A DNA stretch of 64,000 bases, taken from assembly GCF_950023065.1 (NCBI RefSeq), contig NC_088677.1, forward strand, positions 81,307,469 to 81,371,468, given 5' to 3'. Both the position numbers and the translations under genes were made by a program. Source of the DNA: Planococcus citri (taxonomy: Eukaryota; Arthropoda; Insecta; Hemiptera; Pseudococcidae). Positions 37,101-47,844 of the stretch are shown piece after piece. The notes beneath the pieces were generated by a model. That model did not search any database. It was not told the origin of the DNA and saw only the letters and a list, made by a program, of their open reading frames with translations. Position 1 is the first letter of the stretch. Each line of letters begins with the position of its first letter.

Positions 37101-37590
37101 CTCGAATGATTCGTCAAATTAGAGCGAATCGTTCACGAACGAATTGAGTCACGTTTTCAGCTGTAGGATTGCAACCGTCAAGTTTCGTCATTTCTTCTAT
37201 ATCTGATTTGATTCTTCAGCAATTTATTCGTTCGCGAACGATTTTCTCTAAGGAGAAAAATCGTTCTTGAACGAATGATTCACAGTTTTCATTGATGAAT
37301 TTGAGCAATGGCTCGTTTTGTCTTTTCGTGTGTCATCTGATAGATTCCGAAGTGATTCAGTCGTTCTTGAACGACCATTTTAGCGATTCTGAGTGAATTG
37401 ATTCAGCAGATAAAAATAAATTTTCATGTTTTATAGTTCTTTGGTATAATCTTTCATCTTGTTCGATTTACCTATCGGTGATTCATTCATTCATTCATTC
37501 ATTCGTGATCGACTTTTGGCCTCCAATCAATCGAATCGTTCGCGAACGAATCATTCTCGATCAGAAATTGAGCAAATTCAACTGAAGATC
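34130..37590. repeat. Palindromic satellite: about 136-bp unit with two GTCGTTCGCGAACGAC boxes
   Basis: In the core (about 34450-36600) each unit reads approximately TTTTCAAGTGATTCAGTCG.., the palindrome AGTCGTTCGCGAACGACT, TTTTCCTCTGAGCAAGTCG with a second palindrome, ACTGATTCACCACTTTTGTT, GATAGGTCAAAAAAATG, then TTTCGTTTTGTCTTGTCCTG. Starts recur about every 135 bp (for example about 34722, 34855, 34986, 35127, 35263, 35397, 35537, 35673), which gives roughly 15-16 units. The flanks (34130-34450 and 36600-37590) are decayed versions. TCGCGA sits at the centre of every intact palindrome. The 155-codon minus frame at 34923-34456 follows the repeat and is not a gene. Confidence 0.9.
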
Positions 37591-39424
37591 AAACGGAGTA
37601 ACAATGAACTTTTCATAAATTTTTTGACAATTTCAAATATTTTTTTTTTTTGCTTTTTCTCTATAGTTTTTAAACTTTGCTTCAATATTCTACCAATTTT
37701 TGTTATTTTCTATAACTTTTGGGAATTTTATCAATTTTTTAAAAGTTTTGAACCAATTTTATGTCTATTTTATTAATTGAAAAATTCTAGATTATAATTG
37801 GCGAGATTGATACAGCTTCAATCAACTTCACAGAGCTTTCGTAACAACTTTTTGGATGAGTGAAACACTCTCTTTTAATCTCGTAATCATCATTTGCAAA
37901 GAAGTTCAAATGAATTTAATACAAATACAAGTACCCTACGATAAAAGAAGTAGAACGAAACGCAAAAGATATACCCCAGCATAGCATAGTAGGTCTTCTT
38001 CAATCTCGTTAAAATACAAATAATATAATTTTCGTAATCGAATTTCACTAGACTAACAGTCGCACAACTTGTACTTTTATTTTCACAATTGAATTTTGCC
38101 TTCAAAAAATTAAATATGCAAAAATATTAACGTCTCGCTGCACCGTTGGCTAATGGGATAAATAGGTGAGGAGAGGTACAATGGCAACAAATACTCGTTT
38201 TTACACACTCGATACTTGTTCTACGTTCAGATCCTGTTTTATAAAACGAGATATTCAATTTTCATCGTTCAGCAGTACGTTGAGGTTTGTGGATGGCGAG
38301 GGGGTTCTTTTTGAGAAAAATTGTCGCATTTATTTTGCAAAGGGTGTTTGAATAAAATGTCCGATAAATTGGAATAAAAACGTTGATTATCAGTTTGAGC
38401 AGCAAAAAATATCATTGGGATTTCTTTTCTTTGAAAAATTTGATAACTAAACTCTTCAAAGATGCATCAAAAAAATCAATTTTTTTTAAACACGACTTGA
38501 AGAAGAAAAGTTACAAATACCCAAACGAATCATCAATAAATTTTTTGTTATGCAAATTTTATTGCATTTTCCACTCACACACACACACAGACACAGAAGA
38601 GCAGTCGAATAAATCAAAAATTCCCCTTCTCCCTTCTTCGCAATAAATTACAAACGCAAACCTCAAAAATGAACTCATCGTATTTAAGCAAATTAATGGT
38701 AATTCGTTAGCGCCATACGAACGACGACGAAACTTTTTAAATTTCCTTTAATTTATGGATATTTATTCGGTTCTTTTTGGCGTTTTTCAAGATTAAAAAG
38801 GTCTGGTCTGGCTAAAGAGAGTATACACACACATACTATCGTATAGTTAGGAAGCGGCGCACGTTCACCAGCCAGATTTGCTTCGATCCGACGAATTTTA
38901 GGCGGCTAAGCAACGTACCCTATTTACGTGTTGAGAGATGATAGTACACAGAGTGTGAGAGAGAAAGACAGACAGACAGAAAAAGAGAGAGAAAAGGCTT
39001 TAAGTTGATGTCGACGTATAAGCGCGAGCACAGACGGAGAGGCCGAGGGAGGAATACGGCGCGCCGGATGAACGACCTGCAAAGACTTTCGACAAACGTG
39101 GCCTTTTACGTTTTAGGTTTTAGGTTTTACCACCACCATTACAAAATTGCGTCGTATCAAACACATCGTATGTACTACGACAAGTAGTCGAATATGCTGC
39201 ACAATACAAAAAGATAAACACAATGTAGCCACTCTAATAGAAAAAAAATTGTTCGTCGGGGCCCCCCTATCCCGATTGGTTAGGTTTTTTTCCTCTCATT
39301 TCTCGAATCTGTTGTTTAAATTGCAATGAGAGGTGTAATGTAAAATGATAAAATGCTGTGCCAGACTTTTGTACCTATCAAATAGTGATACGTAAATGCG
39401 AGATTAAAGTAGGTACGTGATTAC
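37591..39424. other. AT-rich DNA with a short G+C-richer island (38.7-39.3 kb), no confirmed gene
   Basis: The 38690-39240 segment has mixed sequence (AAGCGGCGCACGTTCACCAG, GAGGCCGAGGGAGGAATACG) and short CA/GACA microsatellites. Frames of 60-87 codons are domain-free. Near 38142-38160 a TTGGCTAATGGGATAA phrase resembles a tRNA A box, but no B box follows. Confidence 0.3.
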
Positions 39425-39990
39425 GTGAAGAATATACCTTATTTTAAAGTTGAAATTTTCCAGCTCCCATCCTGCACCAAAGTTGTTACCTCTGGGAAGA
39501 AAATAATTCCCTATTTTTTTATTCCCCCCCCCCATAAATGCAAAAAAGTGGCGGTGGTAACCCCCCAAGTTGAAAAAAATGTCAAAAAAAAATCCATTTA
39601 CCAAAATTATTTGTTTCTGCGTCAGAATTTTTCTAAATAATCCCCTTTCCAAGAAAAAATTCTCTTCTGTCCTTCAAAACATATTAGCCTCAAAGTTGAA
39701 AAAAATCTCAAGAAATGAGAATAAACCGAAATCAGGGGACAATTTTTGAAGATATCTCATCATCTTTTCAAGAAAAAACGTTCGTTGAACCCCCATAAAT
39801 ATGATGTTGGCTCTCTTGTATGGAACCCCCCCCCCCCATTTGGAAAAAATGAAAAACTATGAAAAATTGATGTCTGTAGAAATTTTTCGAAAATTTTTCA
39901 ATGACAGAATCTTTTTAAATATGTAGGTAAGCACATTTTAAATAAAAACCCTCCCATGATCCTCTTCTGAAAAAAAAAAAAATGAAATCG
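39425..39990. repeat. Dispersed repeat, member B of a two-copy family
   Basis: Co-linear with 16440-17120 (same orientation). Shared phrases include TTTGTTTCTGCGTCAGAATTTTTCTAAAT, TTCAAGAAAAAACG, ATGATGTTGGCTCTCTTGTA with a following C-run, and TGTCTGTAGAAATTTTTCGA. Both copies carry C homopolymers at matching points. Confidence 0.6.
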
Positions 39991-42790
39991 AAAATGAAAT
40001 TTGAGAAACTTTTTTTGTAGACAGATATTCGTTTTTTGTCCATTTCCATTTTGGTTTTCAGTTTTTATTTTCGTTTCTGTTTTCAAGTTATTTCAGTTTT
40101 CATGTTTTAGTTTTCAAATTTTTTTGTGGTCAGTGCATACTTATTTATTTTCTAACTTTTTTATTTTCAGACTTCAGATGTCGTTTTCGTTTTTTCTAAA
40201 ATTTAATTTTTACAATTTTTTTTTGTTTATATTTTGTTTCGGGGTTTTCAGTTTTCACAACTTTAATTTTTCATTGTCAGTGTTGCTTTGGTTTTCAGTT
40301 CTCGTTTTTGATTCAAGGTTTTGTTTTTGGTTTCAAGGTTTCGGTTTCGGTTTTCAGTTTTCAATTTTTGTTTGTGATTTCTCGGTTCCATTTTCATTTT
40401 TTTAAATCTTATTTTCAAAACTTTTGTTTTTAGATTTTTAGGAAGGGGTGGAGGAGGGGGGAGGTTTAGTTCTCTTTTTTGTTGCTTAGGATTTTGGCTT
40501 TCAGGGTCCCATTTCACATTTATTTTCACAGTTTTTAAGTTTTTTGGTTTTCAAAGTTTTTCATTTTCAACGTTCGTTCTAGGTTTTGATTCAAGGTTTC
40601 TGAACTAAGTTCAACTCTTTGTTTTTGACTAGTTAAACTGAGTTCAACTTCTTGACCGAGAGTCGTACAAGTGGCCCTTAAAGATTTAGTTTGCATTTTT
40701 TGATTTCGTTTTCATCGTTTTGAGTATAGATATTTGGTTTTTCAAAATGTTTTTCATTTTTATTGTTTTTTTTTTGTTCCAATTTTCTCAGCATTTTCGA
40801 TTTGGGGTTTCTTGGTTTCAGTTTTTTTTTGGTGTAAGAGTATTAATTTCGTTTCAACACCTGTTTGCTTTTTTTTTTTGGTTTCAACGTTTCTTTAATT
40901 TTAGAGCTGCAGGTTTTTCAATTTTTGTTTGCGATTATTTCTCGTTTCATTTTTATCTAATTTTTTTCATTTAAATTTTTCAGTTTCATTTTTAGAGCAT
41001 ATGTGCGTTTTGAATTTTTTCTAATTTGAGAACAACTTTTGTTTTTGGTGTTGGTTCTCAGTTCTTATTTTTGATGTTTTGATGGTTTTCAGGTTTCCGT
41101 TTCACTTTTGTTTTGTTTTCGTAGTGTTTATGTTTGTTTTTTAGTGTTTTTCAATCTCAATGTTGCTTGGTTTTCAGTTCTCGTTTTTTGTTCCAGGTTT
41201 ATTGGATTTTGTAATTTCTTCTTTGCTTGATTTTCGAAGTTTTCTAGGTTTTTAGTTCTTTTTTCTGAAGTTTTCAATTTTGTTTTTTAATGTGTTGTTG
41301 GGGCTTTAATTCTAACTTTTTTTTGCTTTCAATTTTCAAATTTTGGTTTATGATTTCCATTTTACAATTTTTTAAGTTTAATTTTCCAATTTTTTTTTAG
41401 GGTTTTCAGTCATTTTTCTTACATTTTTTTTGTTTTTCAATTTATTGTTGTACTTTTAAATGATTTTTGCTATTTTTTGGTTTTCAGTTACCATTTTTGT
41501 TTTTTAATTTTTTGTGAGAGATTTTATTTCGTTTTTTCGTTTTGATTTTCAACTTTCAATTTTTGGTTTTTGATTATTGTTCGGTTTTGCAAATTTTCCA
41601 AGGGGTTTTATTCATTTTTCTGAAATTTTTGAATTTTTTTTCGCTTTTTTCAATGTAGATTTCATTTTTAGCTTTTTTTTGTGGTTGGGGGGGGGGGTTA
41701 CTTTCTGTTTTTCATTTCTTTTTCACATTCTTTTGTTTGGTTTTCTTATTTTTTTTAGAGTTATCATTCATTTTCCTGAAGTTTTTTTATTTTTCAATTT
41801 ATTGTTGTAGCTTTAATTTATTTCTAAGTATATTATTTTTTTAGTTTTCAGTTTTTAATTTTTTGTTGGAGCATTTATTTTTAGTTTTTTCTTACAGTTT
41901 TCGGTTTTTTATTTTTTCCTCCATTTTTTTGGTTTCCAGATTTTCTAATGCTTTACTTAATCATTTTTTTGAAGTTTTTACAATTTTTTTATCGATTACT
42001 TACTACAGCTTTTATTTTTAGTTTCTTTTTTCGAAGGGGGGGGGAGGTTTAATATTCTGTTTTTCAATTCCTTTTCGCATTTTTTGCTTGGTTTTCCGAA
42101 TTTTCTAATGCTTTAATCATTTTTCTGAAGTTTTAAATTTTTTTTTCGATTTTTCATTGGAACTTTTACTGTGGGGTTTTTTTGGTGGGGGGGGGGTTAA
42201 TTTTCTGTTTTTAAATTCTTTTTCGCATTTTTTGCTTGGTTTTCCAAATTCTCTAAGGTTTTTATGAAATTTTTGATTTTTAATTTATTGTTAGACTTTT
42301 TAATCTCTTTTTTTCTTACATTTTTAGTTTTAGTTTTTATTGTATTGTTTCTCATTTCCATCTTCGTGTCCTTACAATTTTGTGTTAAACGTCGTTTTCT
42401 GATTTTTACTATTTTCGTTTCACATTCACTTGCATGGTGAACTAAGATTTTTCGGTTTTCGTTCTTCATTCTCGTTCTATGTGATTTCACTTGGTTTTCG
42501 GTTTTCTTTTTTAGTTTTCACAGTTTTCGTTTATGGTTTTAACGTTCGTTTTATTAAAACTTCTATTTTGGTAATACATATTTTTCATTTTTTCTGATTC
42601 TTCAATTTTTGCTTCAAGTATGGTTTTCGATTTTCGGTTTTTATTGGTACATCTTCGTTTTTTGATATTTGTTTTTGGGTTTCGAATCCACTTTCTGTTT
42701 TTGTTTTTGTGAAATTTTGTTTTTAACTCGTCTCTTCAATTTTTTCGACCTTTTGTTACATTTTTTACAATTTTTTTTTGGACAATTTCA
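39991..42790. repeat. Long T/G-rich strand-asymmetric tract
   Basis: About 2.8 kb in which the plus strand is dominated by T with G and few A or C. It is built from degenerate phrases such as GGTTTTCAGTTTTCA, TTTTTCAATTTTTTG and CGTTTTGATTTTC. Periodic G runs (40441-40462, 41688-41699, 42036-42047, 42186-42195) interrupt it. Phe-rich frames up to 134 codons (40001-40405) are composition artefacts. A similar tract is at 58530-61010. Confidence 0.7.
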
Positions 42791-42836
42791 CAATTGAGCT
42801 CAAAATTTTACCTCTGTGTGACTTGGAGAACTCTCC

Positions 42837-42857
42837 AAAAAAAAAAAAAAAAAAAAG
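42837..42857. repeat. A homopolymer at the edge of the T-rich tract
   Basis: About 20 consecutive A immediately followed by GGTAGGTATC. It marks the change from T-rich to palindromic-array sequence. Confidence 0.8.
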
Positions 42858-42889
42858 GTAGGTATCAATCATCATGGGTTATTTTCAAG

Positions 42890-44130
42890 AGACTGCACTT
42901 ATGCAAACCAATTCGTTTGCGAATGATTCACTAAAAATTATTCAATTTGTTCGTGAATGATTAACCAAAAAATTGAGTAAATGAATCGATTCGTTCGCGA
43001 ACGAGTCACTTATGCGAATCAATTCGTTCGCGAATGATTCATCAAAAGTTGAGTAAATGAATCGATTCGTTCGCGAACGAGTCACTTTTACAAATCGATT
43101 CGTTCGCGAATGATTCATAAAAAATTGAGTTAATGAATCGATTCGTTCGCGAACGGGTCACTTATACGAATCTATTCGTTCGCGAACGAGTCACTTTTAC
43201 AAATCGATTCGATGAAAAATTCAGTAAGTGAATCGATTCGTTCGCGAACGAGTCACTTATACGAATCGATTCGTTTACGAACGAGTCACTTACACGAATC
43301 GATTTGTTCGCGAACGAGTCACTCACACGAATCGATTCGTTCGCGAATGATTCATAAAAAATTGAGTAAATGAATCGATTCGTTCGCGAATGGGTCACTT
43401 ATACGAATCTATTCGTTCGCGAACGAGTCACTTTTACAAATCGATTCGATGAAAAATTCAGTAAATGAATCGATTCGTTCGCGAACGAGTCACTTATACG
43501 AATCGATTCGTTTACGAACGAGTCACTTACACGAATCAATTTGTTCGCGAACGAGTCACTCACACGAATCGATTCGTTCGCGAATGATTCATAAAAAATT
43601 GAGTAAATAAATCGATTCGTTCGCGAATGATTCATAAAAAGTTGAGTAAATTAATCGATTCGTTCGCGGACGAGTCACTTATGCAAATCAATTCGTTCGC
43701 GAATGATTCGTCAAAAGTTAAGTAAATGAATCGATTCGTTCACGAACGAGTCACTTTTGCAAATCGATTCGTTCGCGAACCAGTCACTTTTACAAATCAA
43801 TTCGTTCGCGAATGATTCATGAAAAATTGAGTAAATGAATCGATTCGTTCGCGAACGAGTCACTTACACGAATCGATTCGTTCACGAACGAGTCACTTAT
43901 TCGAATCGATTCGTTCTCAAACGAGTCACTTATACGAATCGATTCGTTCACGAATTAGATTCATTTTGCTTGAAAACATATAAATTCCTATATAATAGTT
44001 TCACAATCACAAAAACCGAATCAATCGTAAATTAATTGATCCGTTTGCGAATTATTTACCAAGAAATATATTAATCAATTTATTTTCGTCAATCGTTCGT
44101 AAATGATTCGATTCGATTGTAAACAGATCA
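42890..44130. repeat. Palindromic satellite: ATTCGTTCGCGAACGAGTCAC units
   Basis: About 33-bp and 55-60-bp units alternate: AATCGATTCGTTCGCGAACG followed by AGTCACTTATACG, or by ATTCATAAAAAATTGAGTAA. A higher-order copy of 237 bp is nearly identical between about 43162-43398 and 43399-43635. The end after about 43965 is degenerate. The repeat shares the CGTTCGCGAACG core with 34.1-37.6 kb but has different linkers. The 78-codon frames are repeat-encoded. Confidence 0.9.
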
Positions 44131-44179
44131 ATTGCTGTACTAGTGTTTCAAAAAAAGTGAATCAATTCGTTCGTAAAAG

Positions 44180-44586
44180 ATTTTTATTTGAAGAAAAGTC
44201 AGTCTTCTCACGCAAAATGCGTGAGTGTTTTTTTAAACCGTTCACATTTACCTATTGGTAAATTAGAAAAATGAGTTGATCAAAATGGGGTTGGTGAAAT
44301 TCTTTCACATTTTCGTTTGCTCATTTGACAGAATCCTGCTGATACATGATTTAATTAGCCCTTCCACTTTCACCTTTTGGATCCCAAATTATTTCTCTAT
44401 AGATTCTGGCCCCATCTACCAGTTCACCTTCAAGAGGTGGCCCAACCTCATACATTCACTCTGCCTTTTATTCGTAATTGAATATTAAACTTGATACATA
44501 TGAATTCTCTTTAATTATTTTACTCACGAAAACTATAATATTTCTTCCCCCAATCTAATCCTGCTGTTATTGTTTTTAATTTGCAG
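44180..44586. other. AT-rich interval upstream of a possible exon
   Basis: A 70-codon plus frame (44276-44488) has no recognised domain. The interval ends in a pyrimidine-rich acceptor (TGTTTTTAATTTGCAG). Confidence 0.3.
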
Positions 44587-44670
44587 TTCGGTCAGAATTT
44601 CCACGCTACCTGTGTCGTCGTTAAGGCCGAAGTTCCAGAACTAATCGCAGGGTGCTTTTGAGACATAGGG
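44587..44670 (+). other. Possible 84-nt exon with good splice signals
   Basis: An acceptor TTTTTAATTTGCAG ends at 44586, and a consensus donor (GGG then GTAAGTGTGG) begins at 44671. The segment is markedly more balanced in composition than its surroundings. Only one frame is open to any length: it starts FGQNFHATCVVVKAEVPE and ends GCF, then TGA at 44659-44661, ten bases before the donor. It could be a last coding exon with an intron in the 3' UTR, an alternative exon, or part of a non-coding transcript. I do not recognise the peptide. Confidence 0.35.
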
Positions 44671-44699
44671 GTAAGTGTGGCTTTTAAATTTTAAAATCA

Positions 44700-45957
44700 A
44701 TCAATCGCTTTTCTACGAGTGTAAAGAAATAGGTACCTACTACCTAATTATAACCGCTCAGACACCTTTGTATGTATATCTATATCTACCGGTGAATTGG
44801 GGACACGTAATTACGATTGTGATGTAAACGACATCATGTGAGGAAATCGAGCTATAGTATATATGGAAGTGGAAAGTAGCGAGGGGTCTAAACAGACAGT
44901 AAAAGTAGACGTATCGTATCGGTGTATATATGGTATGGAAATGGGGAATGGATGGGGTATAAATACCGCAGTGATGGATGTGCCCGCTTATATAGAAGTT
45001 ATGGGGCAGCACACGGCGGCGGCCACGGGGACCATTAGAAAGGGTGAATGGAACGGTCAGCAGACGACGCGAGGTTTAGCCAAACGTAAACGTTTGTTAA
45101 GCCTGGTTATGTGCGGGTATCGCGAGCAGTACACAAGGAGGGGGGAGGGGGTGTGAGGAGGGTATGCTGTAGTAGTAGACACCCCGGCTGTGCTGATCCG
45201 CCTGGGTGGTGTTAGCAGCGGCTTTATAGTTCAGACTTGAGAGCGTGGCGGCGGTTACGGTGGCGATGGTGGTGGTGGGCCCTCGACAGAGAAAAATGTA
45301 CGCGAATTCGATAATGGGATCGTGCCGGTGTAGAGAAAGAGGCAAAGCCCGAGCCCAAGTCGTAACGGCTAACGGCCGGCTCGCTCGGTCTCTCGACGAA
45401 ATTTCTACGTCGGTTCTTCGGGTACGTGGGAGAGGGGTGGTGGAAAAAAACGAGGACGACGGACTACTACGATGGGGACCTGACGACGACGACGACTCGA
45501 CGCGACTCGTCGCGTAATATAAAATTGGATGAAAGGGGGGGGGGTGATCAGGGAGACGCGCAGAAGCGAAGAGATGAAAATACATATAAGGCTAGGGGCT
45601 GGCTGGGGAGCAGTATATACGATGGAGAATGTGTAACGCCATTTTAACCGCTTTTTGCGGGGGCTCCGCAGACGCGCCGCCGAAATAAACGCCGCACCGG
45701 CAGCGGCGACTGCAGCCGGAGCGACCGGCGCGTCAAGAGGTTTATTTTGTTACTATAATTGCAACGAGAGACGGGTAGAGGAACGAAAAAGACCTCACGG
45801 AAAGGACGCGGATCGACGAGGCGGCGGTGTTTCGCCAGCGGCCGTAAACGAGCAACGACCTCCTGTTTTACGTTTCGTTTCTTTTCCTCACCCTCCTGTC
45901 ACCCTGTCGACGTCGACGTCGGTACTGTCGGTGGTGCACTTGGAGCTTTTCACCACC
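44700..45957 (+). promoter_or_regulatory. CpG-rich island, probable promoter and 5' UTR of the gene starting at 45958
   Basis: G+C rises strongly from about 45000. CpG is abundant (CGACGACGACGACTCGACGC at about 45484, GACGCGCCGCCGAAATAAAC at about 45672), unlike any other kilobase here. The last 300 bp (45640-45957) read as a leader without repeats, ending in a pyrimidine-rich stretch and CACCACC before ATG. Open frames of 73-162 codons on both strands overlap each other and are typical of GC-rich leaders. No TATA box or start site can be fixed from sequence alone. Confidence 0.5.
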
Positions 45958-46002
45958 ATGGAGCAGGGTGAGCTTTCATCGTCTGCGAGCAGAACTCCGA
46001 AG
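45958..46002 (+). CDS. Candidate first coding exon of an unidentified gene
   Basis: The ATG sits in a strong context (CACCACCATGGAG) and opens a 15-codon stretch, MEQGELSSSASRTPK. It ends exactly at a donor, AAG then GTATGA, in phase 0. The frame is also open upstream to the TAA at 45634, so an earlier non-ATG start cannot be excluded, but the ATG is the better choice. Only the N-terminal peptide is visible (acidic then Ser-rich), so the product cannot be named. It lies at the 3' edge of the CpG-rich island, as expected for a first exon followed by a long first intron. The remaining exons are not convincingly in the window; a weak phase-compatible candidate is at 61866. Confidence 0.5.
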
Positions 46003-47840
46003 GTATGAGACAGTGTTGTGTAAGTTTTGGTACCTATCTGTCTACCTCGATGTGTAAAAAGTTCACCTGGATTACCTACCTATGTGTACTTGTACGATGG
46101 TGTTTGTTTTGGAGATTTTTTTTCTCCACCGATAACCGATATGTATAATATTCGAAGAACGAGTTGTAAAGATTAATCCCTTAGAATACGTTTATTAATG
46201 ATATTATTATCCTTAGGGGAAAATATACAAGTAATAGGAAATTCTTTATATTTTCGTGTCTCGACGAGCAGTATACAGTGTTGATTTTTAGATTACGACT
46301 CGACTCGACTCGTCGCGACGACGACGACGAAAACGACGAAGAAAACGACAAACTTGTTCCCCATATTTACTTACCTATATCGCACATGTGTGCGAAACTT
46401 GGCTTAGGTAAATACACTTGGCGTACTATACTTTGAAACAAAAAGAGAGAATATGGCTTTAGGTGACGCAGGAGGCGCAGGAGGCGAGGCAGCGGTATCG
46501 TCGTCGGCAAAGGCTAATTCTCGGTCAATGAACTAGGTATATATGTACTTCTACCCCAATAGTCTCGTCGTTGATTCGTCGATTTTATTCCTCTGGCAAC
46601 CCCCCTCCCCCTCTCCTCCCCCTCCTCCTTCACTACCTCAGTGTTGTACCCGGCTATACGAGTATAACCTGCTCGCATCAGCTTCCTCCTCGTCATTGTC
46701 ATCGTCGTCGTAGTGGTAACAGTTACACAGGCATTGCTACAAAAAGTAATATGGACGAAGAAGACAGAGTAGTACCAGCAGACGTGGTAGTTATCGCCAT
46801 TACCCTGTTTGCCTCGATTTCCCGATGTACCCTTGTACCCTTCTTGTATTCCCTTCTTGGTCCTCTTGGTGCTGTTCTGCTTCTACTTCTTCTTCTGCTT
46901 CTTCTTATAACTTGCAAGGTTTTTTTTCTCTTTACTTTTTATCAACCGTGCAAACAGCGCAAAGGAGCAGGAGCACGTTCACATCGCGTCAAACTGTCAA
47001 AATAACAGACGATAAAGAATAGCGTCTGTTTCCTAGACTCTCTGTGTATTTCTGCGCCATCTCCGTAGAGGTTCCATTATTTTTCGTAGTGGGTTTTTTT
47101 TTAGTTTTTGTTTTTTGTGTTAAGCACGATGTACGGGTTTTGTGTGTGAGTAGTCTGTGCTGGTAAATTTTGCTGTTTTTGAGGTTGTTGATGTTGACGA
47201 GTCAGTGTTCGTGGATTGGTCCAGATTTGGTATTTTTGCTGTAGCCAAAGTCCCAGAATTGTTTGTTGTGTTGGAATGAATGGAAGTTGGATGATCAGTA
47301 AGGCCAAAACTTGAGATTTTGTTTGAGAGGATGAGGGGGGGGGGGGGTGCAACCGAAAATTTTCTGACCGATGTGAAAAAAAAATACAAACGAGGGTAAA
47401 AGTTTTCAAAAATTCGTATTTTGATGGATAAAAAACCAAAATGTTTTGAAACATTTTTCAAGTGTGAATAATACATTTTTAGAATGTTGATTTTGAATAG
47501 AAAACATCAAGCCTGAGTGAAAGAGAGATCCCAATTTCAATAGAAGAAATTCCGAAACAGCAAAAGCTTGAGAACATAATGTGTACTTAATTCAAGTTTT
47601 TAAAAAGTCGGTAAGAGTAGCTTCTTTTTTAAGTCGAATTTTTTAAAAATATTTTCTGACTTCGTTGAAATTTGCCAGCTTTTTATCAAAATTTGCCGAC
47701 GTCTTCATAATTTTACAATTTTTTTTAGGGGGAAGTAGTCCAGCCTTCCACACCCCCTCTTAGTCTTATCCATGGTGGAGACCTTTACTTTGAGTTGAAA
47801 GTCCAAGCATTTTAACTATGGAGGTAGCCCTGCAGAGGCT
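46003..47840 (+). other. Putative start of a long first intron
   Basis: Unique-looking sequence with CGACGACGACGA words (46316-46335), a CTTCTTCTTCTGCTTC stretch (about 46884-46905) and a G-run (47335-47347). The frame 46571-47005 contains a second ATG at 46751 and encodes a Leu-rich hydrophobic run derived from the CTT repeats. It is not supported as a gene. Confidence 0.35.
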
Positions 47841-47844
47841 AAAA

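Noticed and set aside
38133..38200. tRNA-like A box (TTGGCTAATGGGATAA)
   Set aside because: No matching B box (GGTTCGANTCC) or cloverleaf arms follow at the right distance.
43162..43635. Two near-identical 78-codon frames
   Set aside because: A higher-order duplication of the GTTCGCGAACG satellite, not paralogous genes.
45097..45585. 162-codon minus-strand frame
   Set aside because: Lies in a CpG-rich leader with open frames on both strands; Ser/Pro/Thr-rich without domain or splice context.
46571..47005. 144-codon plus frame with a hydrophobic Leu run resembling a transmembrane segment
   Set aside because: The Leu run comes from CTT/CTG microsatellite DNA; no conserved feature or good start support.
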